Source: a bacterium 210917-DFI.7.65 (GTDB lineage: Bacteria; Bacillota; Clostridia; Oscillospirales; Oscillospiraceae). Taken from it: a stretch of 64,000 nt of DNA. How positions within the stretch are numbered: position 1 is the stretch's first letter; the number at the start of each line of letters is the position of its first letter. The notes beneath the pieces were generated by a model. The model saw nothing but the letters and a program-made list of their open reading frames with translations. It was not told where the DNA came from and ran no database searches. A program made the position numbers and the translations under genes. Shown here one piece after another: positions 1 through 8,061 of the stretch. The stretch covers positions 310,001 to 374,000 of the forward strand of contig JAJCJJ010000002.1 of NCBI GenBank assembly GCA_020555865.1. The letters run 5' to 3'.

Positions 1-114
1 CCACAGCTGATCGGCTGTGACAGGGGTGCGCTCCTCCTCGACCGCTGCGGCAGGCGCTGTCAGCGCCAAAACCAGCAGCAAAACCGCGCCCCAGCGGGCC
101 GCTTTTCCTTTCAT
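1..114 (-). CDS. Exported protein, N-terminus only (runs off left edge)
   Basis: Only the first 38 codons are inside the window. ATG at 114 follows a GGAGG-type ribosome site. The start is a classical signal peptide: Lys/Arg-rich n-region, a Leu/Val/Ala-rich core and an AAA-type cleavage region near residue 24. It has the same strand as the upstream cbiK gene, with 112 bases between them, so it is probably the last visible member of the cobalamin-riboswitch operon. Too little is present to name a function. Confidence 0.6.
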   Translation of the reverse strand, partial: MKGKAARWGAVLLLVLALTAPAAAVEEERTPVTADQLW

Positions 115-145
115 GTCCTTTTCCTCCCCCATGCGTGCCTTCTCC

Positions 146-174
146 GCCGGCGGGAAGGTTTTCTTCCCGCCGGC
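146..174 (-). other. Intercistronic hairpin after cbiK
   Basis: A perfect 12-bp GC-rich inverted repeat (GCCGGCGGGAAG and its complement) with a 5-base loop. No T-run follows on either strand, so it is more likely an mRNA-stability or processing hairpin between cbiK and the next gene than an intrinsic terminator. Confidence 0.5.
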
Positions 175-226
175 AGAGCGCGTTTTCATACCATATCCAA
201 TCCAGGTGTGTCTGTGGAGCCGTCCG

Positions 227-1135
227 TCAGTTCAGGGTGTCGATGGCCTGCTGCACGTGATCCACGTAAATCTGCTGAATATCTGCAATTTCGCCCATGC
301 CCTGCAGCACTGGCTCAACCTCATAGCCCGCAGCGGCAAATGTGCTCTTCCAGGAATCCGGCTCGTCACCAGCCATGTCGTTGTTTGCATGGTCGCCGGC
401 CACCACCATCAACGGCTGCAGCACCACCTTGGTGTAGCCGCCTGCCTGTACGGCAGACAGCATATCGTCGAGGGACGGCGCAGCCTCCACGGTACCCACG
501 AGATAGTTGGTTTTGCCAGCGGCGTTGAAGGCATCCTGCAGTTTGGCGTAAGATGCATTAGCCTCATGCTCCGTGCCGTGACCCATAAACACGATAGCCG
601 TGCCGTCCTGATCCTGTTCTGCTGTGGCGCTGCACAGGGCTTCCACCACACGGCTGTAGTCTTCGTCGCTGCTCAGCAGCGGCGCGCCCATTGCCACAGA
701 GACAAACTGATCCCGATATTTCTCCACAACAGCTACCAAATCGTCGTATTCATAGCCGCTCATCACATGGGTAGGCTGCACCACTACCTGCTGCACGCCA
801 TCGGCAATCAGACGCTCAAAGGCCTCCTCCACATTGTCGATTTCCAGCCCCTCGCGCTCGGCGAGAATATCAATGATCGTCTGGCTGGTGAAGGCGCGGC
901 GCACTTCATAATCAGGATAGGCCGCGGCAATGGCGTCCTCCACTGCGCCGATGGTTTTATCACGGCTGTCGTTGTAGCTGGTGCCGAAGCTGACCACCAA
1001 AATCACATTTTTTTCTGCGCCGCCAGGTTCATCTGAGGACGACGGCGTATTCTGTCTTGTTCCGCAGCCCGCCAGGATCGCCAGGCACAGAGCCGCCGCA
1101 GCAGCCAGGGCCAGAATTTTTTTGTTCTTTTTCAT
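227..1135 (-). CDS. cbiK: CbiK-type sirohydrochlorin cobaltochelatase, lipoprotein form
   Basis: 302 aa. The start is ATG 1135, after AGGAGG; upstream in-frame codons are not needed. Residues 1-24 form a lipoprotein signal peptide with an LAGC lipobox (Cys24), so the enzyme should sit outside the membrane. The body matches the CbiK class II chelatase fold (VVSFGTS near 48-53). The likely metal and catalytic residues are visible: His186 in MGHG, Glu218 in GTVEAAP and His249 in GDHA. CbiK inserts Co2+ (or another metal) into sirohydrochlorin. It lies directly downstream of a corrinoid/haem-type ABC importer under one riboswitch. A surface form rather suggests a tetrapyrrole or metal handling role linked to uptake. 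Family is certain; the substrate in vivo is inference. Confidence 0.88.
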   Translation of the reverse strand: MKKNKKILALAAAAALCLAILAGCGTRQNTPSSSDEPGGAEKNVILVVSFGTSYNDSRDKTIGAVEDAIAAAYPDYEVRRAFTSQTIIDILAEREGLEIDNVEEAFERLIADGVQQVVVQPTHVMSGYEYDDLVAVVEKYRDQFVSVAMGAPLLSSDEDYSRVVEALCSATAEQDQDGTAIVFMGHGTEHEANASYAKLQDAFNAAGKTNYLVGTVEAAPSLDDMLSAVQAGGYTKVVLQPLMVVAGDHANNDMAGDEPDSWKSTFAAAGYEVEPVLQGMGEIADIQQIYVDHVQQAIDTLN

Positions 1136-1223
1136 GATGCTTTCCTCCTGTTTTTTTTCGTATGAAATATTCTTCCAAGGATCCGGCCCTCCGGCCGAAA
1201 ACAAGGATATGGTATCGAATCCA

Positions 1224-1994
1224 TCAAAGCGCGCCGGAGGTAAAATACGCCCGGTACAGCTCCGCAGGCAGATCAAACAATTCTTCAATCAGCGCTTCGG
1301 TCAGAATCTCCTCTGGCGCGCCTGCTTTCAAAATGCGGCCCTCCTTGATACAGGCCATCTCATCGGAGATCTTTCGGACAAATTCCAGCTCGTGCATGGA
1401 CAGCACCACCGCAATGCCCCGCTCTGTGGCCAGACGGCGCAGAATCTCCAGAAAACGGATCTTATGATGCACATCAAGAAAGGACGTCGGCTCATCCAGC
1501 AGCAGCACATTCGGCTCCTGACAAATGGCCCGGGCCAGCAGCACCCGCTGGCGCTGGCCATCGCTCAGCGTCAAAAACGCCCGGTTCCGCAGCGGTGCGA
1601 TTTCCACCAGATGCAAAGCCTCGTCGATCTTCTCCCGGTCTTCGGCGCGTAAAAGTCCCATATATCCGGTGTAGGGATAGCGGCCCATGGCCACGACATC
1701 CTCGCAGGTCATCCGCTCCGGGCGGGCGCGGTCGGTCAGCAGCACCGACAGTTCCCGGGCCAGCTCATTGCGGGAATAGGACTCCATCTTTTTCCCATCC
1801 AGCAGCACTGTACCGCCCAGCTGATGAAGGTGGCCGGAAAGGGTCTTCAAAATTGTGGATTTACCGGAGCCGTTGGGTCCGATCAATGTTAAAACACGGC
1901 CGGCGCCGACGCGCAGCGCAATGTCCCCGATCAGCACTGTGCCGCCGTAGCCCACCGCCAAAGCCTCAGTAGACAAACGCATCTGCGTGCTCAC
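1224..1994 (-). CDS. btuD: ABC transporter ATP-binding protein, BtuD/FecE family
   Basis: 256 aa. GTG 1994 is chosen because it overlaps the permease stop (GTGA) and has GGAGG upstream; an ATG lies four codons later. Walker A is GPNGSGKST (about residue 37 on), the signature is LSDGQ (Asp in place of the usual first Gly), Walker B is LLLDEPT, and the H-loop SMHE follows. It powers import of cobalamin or another iron/tetrapyrrole chelate. It is translationally coupled to the permease and precedes cbiK. The riboswitch favours corrinoid as cargo; haem or siderophore cannot be excluded from sequence. Confidence 0.85.
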   Translation of the reverse strand: MSTQMRLSTEALAVGYGGTVLIGDIALRVGAGRVLTLIGPNGSGKSTILKTLSGHLHQLGGTVLLDGKKMESYSRNELARELSVLLTDRARPERMTCEDVVAMGRYPYTGYMGLLRAEDREKIDEALHLVEIAPLRNRAFLTLSDGQRQRVLLARAICQEPNVLLLDEPTSFLDVHHKIRFLEILRRLATERGIAVVLSMHELEFVRKISDEMACIKEGRILKAGAPEEILTEALIEELFDLPAELYRAYFTSGAL

Positions 1995-3025
1995 AGCCCA
2001 TCCCTCCTTCGGCGCACCATCATAACAAGCACGATCGGCGCACCAAAGATCGCCGTCACCGTGCTGATGCTCAGCTCTGTGGGCGCAAACACCGTGCGGG
2101 CAATCATATCGCATACCTGGCAGCACAGGGCGCCGCCGAGAAAACAAGCCGGGATAAGCACAATGGGCGCGTTGGTCTGGAACAGGGCGCGCATGAGATA
2201 AGGCACCGCAATGCCCACAAAAGACACCGGCCCGGCAAAGGCCGCCACACAGGCCGACAGCAGACTGGAAAGCAGCACCAGAAGATACCGCAGCGCTTTG
2301 AGAGGAACCCCCACGCTTTGAGCATAGTCTTCGCCCATTTGAAACGCCCCAATGGGCTTGGCCAGCAAAAAGGAGCCTACCCCCGCCGCTGCCACCACCG
2401 CCGTCATTACACGCACATTGTCCCAGCTCATGCCCGAAAAACTGCCCATAGACCAGTTGTGCAGGTTCACAATATCGGCATCGCTGGCAAATGTCACCAC
2501 AAAATCGGTGATGGCCGAGCAGATATAGCCGATCATCATGCCGCTGATGACAAGCATGCTCATACCCCGAACCCGGCGCGCCATAAGCAGCACAAAGGCC
2601 ATGGACAGCATAGCCCCTGCAAAGGCCGCCAGAATCAGGAACGCCGCAGAGGCCATGCGATGCTGGCGCAGCACAAAAATCAGGGCCAGCGCCACCGTCA
2701 GCTTGGCCCCGGAGGAAATGCCTAGCACAAAGGGGCCGGCAATGGGATTGTGAAAAAACACCTGTAAAAGATAGCCGGACAACGCCAGCGCCCCGCCCAA
2801 AACCATGCCCGCGAGCAGCCGAGGCAGCCGAATTTTCCAGATGACGTCTGCCGCCAGGTCGCTCCCGCCGCCGCTGAGCACCGCCGAAAGCACTTCGCCG
2901 GCCCGCAGCGCCACGCTGCCGCTCATCAGGCTCCACACAAAAAACAGCGCCAGTGCCAGCAGCAGCAAGGCAAAACCTAAGGCCCACCGGAGGCGGCGCG
3001 CTGCGGTAAAACTTTTTTCTCCCAC
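1991..3025 (-). CDS. btuC: ABC transporter permease, BtuC/FecCD family
   Basis: 344 aa, the normal length for FecCD permeases, with about ten hydrophobic segments. Characteristic stretches are visible: LAGMVLGGALALSG in the first third, NPIAGPFVLGISSGA and, near the end, FVGIAVPYLMR. It forms the membrane channel with the neighbouring ATPase and binding protein. It begins 3 bases after the binding-protein stop and overlaps btuD by 4 bases. Confidence 0.88.
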   Translation of the reverse strand: MGEKSFTAARRLRWALGFALLLLALALFFVWSLMSGSVALRAGEVLSAVLSGGGSDLAADVIWKIRLPRLLAGMVLGGALALSGYLLQVFFHNPIAGPFVLGISSGAKLTVALALIFVLRQHRMASAAFLILAAFAGAMLSMAFVLLMARRVRGMSMLVISGMMIGYICSAITDFVVTFASDADIVNLHNWSMGSFSGMSWDNVRVMTAVVAAAGVGSFLLAKPIGAFQMGEDYAQSVGVPLKALRYLLVLLSSLLSACVAAFAGPVSFVGIAVPYLMRALFQTNAPIVLIPACFLGGALCCQVCDMIARTVFAPTELSISTVTAIFGAPIVLVMMVRRRRDGL

Positions 3026-3028
3026 GGC

Positions 3029-4201
3029 TCAGGACTCCCTCAGGCGGTGCAGGAAAGAAAGGTCACCGCTCTCCGGCTCCGTCAGAATCGTATGCATTTC
3101 AGAGATCATTTCTCCCAGACGCATGGTTTCCTGATAAAAATTGTGGCCGGTACACCACACGTCACCACTGCGCACTGCCTTGAAATCCGCCAGCAGTGCA
3201 TTTTTACCCAGCAGCTCTTCCAGCGTTTGCACATCGCCGCCCAGCGTGCTGTTGTAAATGACCACATCCGCATCCCGGGCCTCTTCATAAAATTTCTCCA
3301 TCTCCATGGTTACGGTAGAGCGGGCACTGCCGTCATTCTCCAGGCTCCGGAACACACTCTCTCCCCCGGCCAGGGCGATCATTTTGGAAACATAGTCGCT
3401 GCTGCTGCGGCACACCGCTTGTCCAGCGGAGTTGATGTAGAAAAAAGCCGCAGTCTTTCCCGTCTCCTCCATCTCTGCCACAGCGTCAAGATACTTTTTC
3501 TGCGCTGCAAACAGAGCCTCGGCTTCCTCACTCTTGCCCAGCAGCGCGCCATACACCTTGATCCATTCACACCGGCCCAGCGGGTGGGCTTCGTAGCTCG
3601 AATAGTCCTCCAAAACGGCAATGCCCAAATCCTGAAGCTTTTCGCGCACCTCTGGCGCATGTTCGATCATCGTGTTCTGTATCGACAGAGTACATCCCTG
3701 CGCAAGCAGCAGTTCGTAATCCGGACCGCTGTACTTGCCTGCATACAGCAGCTCCCCTTGTTCCATGGCGGTTCGGGCCTCTTCCACATACCAGTCTTCC
3801 GCCCGCAGGCCGCACAAGCACACGGCGTCAAGGCTGTCCAATGCAGCAAAAAAATCCATCGCAGCACTGGCTGCCACATACAGGTTTTCCACGCCCTGCC
3901 GGATGGTCACAATGTCTTTCTCCAGCGACGGCGGCGCTTCCTGCCCCGGCGGAACAACAAGAAACCGGTCACCGTTGGAAATCGTGATCAGCGCATAGCC
4001 GCCTTCATAGCGGTCGATGGTAAACTGATCAGCATACGACAGCGGCACCGTTTCCACATACGTCAGCCCGTCGATCTGCACAGAGGCGGCCTGTTCCTGC
4101 GCCTGCATGCCGCAGCCTGCCAGCGCCAGGCACAGTAGTGCCGCAGCCAGCGTCAGCACGGCAGCTGTTCCCCGCCGGATCCGGCGTGCCGGGGCCGTCA
4201 T
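3029..4201 (-). CDS. btuF: ABC substrate-binding lipoprotein, BtuF/FepB-like
   Basis: 390 aa. The start at 4201 forms an ATGA overlap with the NEAT-like gene. The N-terminus has Arg-rich residues, a hydrophobic core and an LAGC lipobox (Cys30). The rest has the two-lobed periplasmic-binding fold of the FepB/BtuF class: early GDRFLVVPPGQ, later GRCEWIKVYGALLGK, then ADVVIYNSTLGG and GDVWCTGHNFYQ. It should capture corrinoid (or haem/iron chelate) outside the membrane for BtuCD. Confidence 0.85.
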   Translation of the reverse strand: MTAPARRIRRGTAAVLTLAAALLCLALAGCGMQAQEQAASVQIDGLTYVETVPLSYADQFTIDRYEGGYALITISNGDRFLVVPPGQEAPPSLEKDIVTIRQGVENLYVAASAAMDFFAALDSLDAVCLCGLRAEDWYVEEARTAMEQGELLYAGKYSGPDYELLLAQGCTLSIQNTMIEHAPEVREKLQDLGIAVLEDYSSYEAHPLGRCEWIKVYGALLGKSEEAEALFAAQKKYLDAVAEMEETGKTAAFFYINSAGQAVCRSSSDYVSKMIALAGGESVFRSLENDGSARSTVTMEMEKFYEEARDADVVIYNSTLGGDVQTLEELLGKNALLADFKAVRSGDVWCTGHNFYQETMRLGEMISEMHTILTEPESGDLSFLHRLRES

Positions 4202-4629
4202 GCCCGACCTCCCAGAGGCCGGCGCAGCGCCAGAAGGGCAATGACCGCCAGAGCCATGACCGCCACAACGGTTCCCATGCCCCAATCCGCCGGGGAAACA
4301 CCCTCCCGGCGCAGCGTGGCGGAATCAAACCGCAGTGTATACTCAATGGTATGGGGCACACTCATGGCCACGGTTTCCGCAGACACAGCAATCTCTTCAT
4401 CCAACGCAGGCACTGCAATGCTGAACACGGAATTCCCTTCTTCATTGATCGGAGCATACCCCCGGCCGTCCACTTCCATATAATCATAGTATGGACTGGA
4501 CCAGACAATCTGCGCCTGCATCTGGCCCTGGTTAACCGTCAGATGGGCCGGTGAATCCACATCCGCCCGACCGCTGCCCCCTGTAAGGGCCACTTCAATG
4601 GTATAGGCACCGTCTTCCAATGTAATCAT
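4198..4629 (-). CDS. NEAT/iron-transport-associated-like protein with C-terminal membrane anchor
   Basis: 143 aa. ATG 4629 has AAAGGAG 6-7 bases upstream. The first ~110 residues form a beta-rich domain with features of iron-transport-associated (NEAT-like) domains: LEDGAYTIEV near the start, then IVWSSPYYDYMEVDG and SVPHTIEYTLRFD. A hydrophobic segment (about 120-136) and Arg residues end it. First gene after the riboswitch. No N-terminal signal peptide is visible in any start downstream of the regulatory terminator, so how the domain reaches the outside is unclear. Binding of haem or corrinoid is inference. Confidence 0.65.
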   Translation of the reverse strand: MITLEDGAYTIEVALTGGSGRADVDSPAHLTVNQGQMQAQIVWSSPYYDYMEVDGRGYAPINEEGNSVFSIAVPALDEEIAVSAETVAMSVPHTIEYTLRFDSATLRREGVSPADWGMGTVVAVMALAVIALLALRRPLGGRA

Positions 4630-4677
4630 AACGTCTCTCCTTTGTTCTTCCGGCGCCGCACCAGTGCCTGCACCCAT

Positions 4678-4707
4678 AAAAAAAGCGGGACAGACGACCT
4701 GTCCCGC
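4678..4707 (-). terminator. Riboswitch expression-platform terminator
   Basis: 9-bp stem (GCGGGACAG with its complement) followed on the minus strand by seven T. It lies between the cobalamin aptamer and the first gene, so it fits ligand-controlled termination. Confidence 0.85.
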
Positions 4708-4795
4708 AAAGTTGCGCAGTGGAAAAATGGGCGCACTGCTCCCCTTTCTCCTGTGCAGCATCTCTTTCCCAATGGCCCGGAACGATGGCATGTTT

Positions 4796-4935
4796 TCTGT
4801 GCGGCAGGCCTTCCGGCTGGCGGCCCGCCTGAGTGCGGGCCGGTTCACGGCAGTGGCTGCTGTATGGGAATCTCACCCATTTTCCCTGCTTGACGGAAGC
4901 TGCAGATTGCACCGCTTCCACACACAGCAATTCAA
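4796..4935 (-). promoter_or_regulatory. Cobalamin riboswitch
   Basis: Read on the minus strand, the conserved cobalamin-aptamer elements appear in order: GGGAA, GGTGAGATTCCC, the GCCACTGCCGTGA core, and a B12 box AGCCGGAAGGCCTGCC at 4802-4818. The terminator at 4678-4707 follows. It sits after the dCMP deaminase gene and ahead of the NEAT-like/btuFCD/cbiK operon. High corrinoid should switch the operon off. Confidence 0.88.
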
Positions 4936-4956
4936 TTTTGTTCAGATTCTTGCGCT

Positions 4957-5466
4957 TCAGCCGTCACAGCCGCAGCCGCACTCGCCCCGCAGCAAATCCA
5001 GCGAATCGTCCTCGTCGATCCAGCGCTGCACCGGAACCACTTCAAACTCCTCATTGGTACGGCGGATGACCACCCGCTCCAGGCCGGCATTGATGATGGT
5101 GCGCCGGCACATGGCACAGGAAGTGGCATCGCTCAGCAGTTCTCCTGTGCGGGCGTCGCGTCCGGCAAGGTACAGCGTGCCGCCCACCGTGTCGCGCCGG
5201 GCGGCAGAAATGATGGCGTTGGCTTCGGCGTGGACGCTGCGGCACAGCTCATAGCGCTCGCCCCGGGGCACCTGCATCTGCTCGCGGGTGCAATATCCCA
5301 GATCCACGCAGTTTCTGCGGCCGCGGGGCGCACCGTTGTATCCGGTAGCAATGATCTCATCGTTGTTTACGATGATCGCTCCATAGCACCGGCGCAGGCA
5401 GGTGGAGCGCTTGAGCACAGTTTCTGCGATGTCAAGATAATAATTTTCCTTGCTGATGCGCGGCAC
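4957..5466 (-). CDS. dCMP/cytidylate deaminase family protein (ComEB-like)
   Basis: 169 aa. GTG 5466 is preceded by GGAGGAGG. The zinc deaminase motifs are present: HAEAN (general acid Glu next to the Zn His) and the second zinc site SCAMC. It is predicted to convert dCMP to dUMP for thymidylate synthesis; the ComEB label reflects homology, not competence. The C-terminus is CGCGCDG, unusually Cys/Gly-rich. It stands alone between a convergent-free gap and the riboswitch. Confidence 0.85.
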   Translation of the reverse strand: MPRISKENYYLDIAETVLKRSTCLRRCYGAIIVNNDEIIATGYNGAPRGRRNCVDLGYCTREQMQVPRGERYELCRSVHAEANAIISAARRDTVGGTLYLAGRDARTGELLSDATSCAMCRRTIINAGLERVVIRRTNEEFEVVPVQRWIDEDDSLDLLRGECGCGCDG

Positions 5467-5564
5467 GGTATATCCTCCTCCACAACGGCTGATCTTGTTG
5501 TTCAGTATACCCTGCCGCCGGACATTACGCAAGGGTCCTGCGTTCTTTTTTCGCCAAAAACAGG

Positions 5565-5594
5565 CAAAAAATTTCCGCCGCAGATGCGGCGGAA
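5565..5594 (-). terminator. Intrinsic terminator after the TauE/SafE gene
   Basis: TTCCGCCGC / GCGGCGGAA stem with a 4-base loop, followed on the minus strand by ATTTTTT. Confidence 0.85.
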
Positions 5595-5610
5595 GAATGT
5601 TCTGCCTATT

Positions 5611-6474
5611 TCATGCACGTTTGCGCAACATGGAAACCGAAGTAAACGCCATAATCACCAGAAGCACTGCCGTCAGGACACCGGCAGGCAGCGTCACGGT
5701 GAACGCCGTTCCGGCCAGGGCACCCAACGCCCCGAAACTCACTGCCGCCAGAACAATTTTCTTTTGATACAGCGCGCTGCGCAGCACCCGGATCCCTCCG
5801 GCCATAGGGCTGACCACGCCCATCACCAGCATCAGCGTCAGCGTATTGATCGGGGAAAGCCCCATCAGCAGCAGCAAAGCAATGGCCGGCGGCTTCATAG
5901 GCACACCAAACATATTGAGAAACCCAAGGCCAAAAACCGCCGGCAGCACAATGCACATCTGCCAGGGCGCCAGCGCCGTTCCGGTACCTGCCGCGCCGGA
6001 AGATACAACCAGTTTGAGCACCATAGCGCCCATGGAAGCCAGCATGGCAATCGCCATGATTTTACGGATCACCTCCGCCGGCAGCGCCGTCATTACCCGC
6101 GCTCCCATCAGGCTGCCGGCCGCAATGGCTGCGGCGCACAGCAGCGTTGTGGTCATGTCCAGCCCGCCCGTCCCACGACATAGATAGGAAAACGCAATCA
6201 ACGCACTGGGAAACACCGCCGCAGCCACCAGCGTTCCCGGCAGCCGCCGGTCGTCCACCCAGCGGCACTTTTGGAACACCGTGGTGTTCAAAATAAAATC
6301 CGGCACCCCCATCGTAGTGAAAAAATACACCACTGCTTCACATACGGAGACTTTCCAGAAGGTTCCCGGCTCCTCCGCCGCATTGGCGCGGTCTTTCCAT
6401 ACAGCACGCAGGAGAAACAGCGCATATACCGTCCCGTACAGGATGATCAGTACCCCAAGAACCGTTTCAATCAC
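5611..6474 (-). CDS. TauE/SafE family membrane transporter
   Basis: 287 aa, about eight hydrophobic segments in two halves, with the family-like motifs TTMGVPDF in the first half and FGLGFLNMFGVPMKPPA in the second. TauE/SafE proteins move small organic or sulfur anions such as sulfite or sulfoacetate; the substrate here is unknown. Its ATG lies inside the last codons of the Spo0A-like gene (8-base overlap), so the two are translated together. Confidence 0.75.
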   Translation of the reverse strand: MIETVLGVLIILYGTVYALFLLRAVWKDRANAAEEPGTFWKVSVCEAVVYFFTTMGVPDFILNTTVFQKCRWVDDRRLPGTLVAAAVFPSALIAFSYLCRGTGGLDMTTTLLCAAAIAAGSLMGARVMTALPAEVIRKIMAIAMLASMGAMVLKLVVSSGAAGTGTALAPWQMCIVLPAVFGLGFLNMFGVPMKPPAIALLLLMGLSPINTLTLMLVMGVVSPMAGGIRVLRSALYQKKIVLAAVSFGALGALAGTAFTVTLPAGVLTAVLLVIMAFTSVSMLRKRA

Positions 6475-7240
6475 TGCTGTTTCTCTGCCTCCGCCGGCGG
6501 TTCAGTTCCAGTTTACAATAGGTGACCATACCCGCCAGAAAGTTTCCGTTGCTGGGCCGGCCGCTCTTATTTCTGTAGCGGCCAGCTTTACCGAAAATCG
6601 TTTCCTGAAGCGCGGTATCTCCCTTGGCCCATGCTTCACCTATGGCATAACTGAGACGATGCTCGATGCCATCCGTATCTTTTTCCTGCTCATCCATACA
6701 GGGACGATAGATTTTTTCCTGCAGCGCATGCACCGCCGAGGGATCGTTCAGACCGATCAGGATCATTTGGGCCACCATGTCAAGCCTTCGCAGCGGTATC
6801 CCAATGTCCCGCAGCGTTTTCAGCACAAACTCCTCCTGATCCAGCTGCTTCTCCACCGAAGCCAAGGAAATGTGTTTGACCATACTGCGAAGGTTCTGCA
6901 TCAGGGATGCAAAATCACAGGGTTTGGGCAGAAAACAATCTGCACCGCGGCGCAGCGCCTCATACTGATTCTCCTCCTGCATCCAAGCTGAAAGAATCAA
7001 TACATGCGGAGCCCGCGGCTCCTGCGTAATCTCGGAAAGCAGGCCGAATCCATCCAGCCCCGGCAAAACCACATCCATTACAACAAGGTCGGGCTGCAAA
7101 CGCCGCACCGCCCGTAATGCCTCCATGCCGTCGCCCACGGATGCCAGCACGGTAAACGCACCGTCCCGCTCCATATACTCCTGCAGCAGTCCCCGAAAAT
7201 CTTCGTTTCCGTCCACAAGAACTACGGATATCTTTTCCAT
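6467..7240 (-). CDS. Spo0A-like response regulator
   Basis: 257 aa. The receiver domain (1-120) has Asp10, phospho-acceptor Asp56 in VVMDVVLPG, switch Ser84 and Lys106 in LPKP. The second acidic-pocket residue is displaced: DGN where typical Spo0A has DDN. Residues ~145-250 match the Spo0A DNA-binding output domain (LRDIGIPL, then EHRLSYAIGEAW, then RPSNGNFLAGMV), but the recognition region before EHR lacks the usual SRVER segment. Spo0A controls entry into sporulation and stationary phase. The partner here is a transporter, not spoIVB, so this may be a divergent paralogue rather than the master gene. Confidence 0.75.
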   Translation of the reverse strand: MEKISVVLVDGNEDFRGLLQEYMERDGAFTVLASVGDGMEALRAVRRLQPDLVVMDVVLPGLDGFGLLSEITQEPRAPHVLILSAWMQEENQYEALRRGADCFLPKPCDFASLMQNLRSMVKHISLASVEKQLDQEEFVLKTLRDIGIPLRRLDMVAQMILIGLNDPSAVHALQEKIYRPCMDEQEKDTDGIEHRLSYAIGEAWAKGDTALQETIFGKAGRYRNKSGRPSNGNFLAGMVTYCKLELNRRRRQRNSSD

Positions 7241-7343
7241 CTGTTATCGCCTCTCTCTATACAACGATGGTGTTATTCTATCCGAAAAAGGCTTACAGCG
7301 CAAGGGCTATTCGCGAAAACAGTCTTAAATCCAAGCGAAAAAT

Positions 7344-7386
7344 AAAAACGGCGCCAGCCGATTTTTTCGGTTTACGCCGTTTTTTC
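7344..7386 (-). terminator. Terminator after the V/A-ATPase operon
   Basis: AAAAACGGCG pairs with CGCCGTTTTT around an inner hairpin. T-runs are present on both strands, so it can stop the minus-strand ATPase transcript. Confidence 0.75.
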
Positions 7387-7407
7387 TCCTTTTCTCTCTT
7401 TTCCCGT

Positions 7408-8061
7408 TCACTGTCCTCCAAAGCGTTGCGTCCGCGCCTCGGCCAGCACCAGCTCCTTCACCTTCATCAGGCGCACAAGATTACCCCGCTCGTTTTCTTC
7501 CAGCTTCATGGAAATGCGCCGGATCTGCTCCTGCAGCTCCGGAATCAGCACATATTCCAGGGCATTCACCCTGCGCCGGGCGGCCTCCAGCTCCCGCGCC
7601 ATGCAGTGCACCGTCTTTTCCGCTTCGGCCAGCGCCAGGAGCTTCGGCAGCGCCGCGTGCAGACGCGACAGCGCCTCATCCAGCGCTCCATCGGTCTGGG
7701 CATAGCCATAGGGCTGCCCCGGCTGCGCCTGCACGGAAAGCGAAAAAGCCGGAAGCGCCACACCCATGGCGCTGCGCACCTGCGTCTCCAGATGCAGTGT
7801 CTGCGCCGGGCACAGCAGCGCTCCGGCGAGAAAGGCCGGCGACAGCGCTGCTGCGGCCTCGCTCTGCGCCGCCCGGACCGCCGCAAGCATTCGGGCAGTT
7901 TCCTGACGCAGCGTCCGCGCTCGGCGCACCTGCTCAAGCAAACGGCGCATCATTTCATCCCGCTTGTCCTTGAGCAGTTTATGCCCCCGCTGGGCCGTCC
8001 GCAGCCGCTGTTTGAGCCGCCCCAGTTCCATCCGTGTAGGGTTCACCATTTTCTGCGCCAT
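7408..8061 (-). CDS. ntpD: V/A-type ATPase subunit D (central stalk)
   Basis: 217 aa. ATG 8061 follows AAGGAGGT. The N-terminus [15 protein letters not shown] and the following [13 protein letters not shown] are the hallmark of V-ATPase subunit D. The C-terminus is the matching antiparallel helix rich in Arg/Glu. It forms the rotor shaft with subunit F. Its start lies 83 bases inside the 3' end of the B-subunit gene, a longer overlap than elsewhere in this operon. Last gene before the terminator. Confidence 0.93.
   Translation of the reverse strand: MAQKMVNPTRMELGRLKQRLRTAQRGHKLLKDKRDEMMRRLLEQVRRARTLRQETARMLAAVRAAQSEAAAALSPAFLAGALLCPAQTLHLETQVRSAMGVALPAFSLSVQAQPGQPYGYAQTDGALDEALSRLHAALPKLLALAEAEKTVHCMARELEAARRRVNALEYVLIPELQEQIRRISMKLEENERGNLVRLMKVKELVLAEARTQRFGGQ

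Noticed and set aside
17..1036. Long open reading frames on the plus strand opposite cbiK, V/A-ATPase, dnaK and rnf genes
   Set aside because: They are His/Gln/Arg-rich shadows of well-conserved minus-strand genes, without ribosome sites or family motifs.
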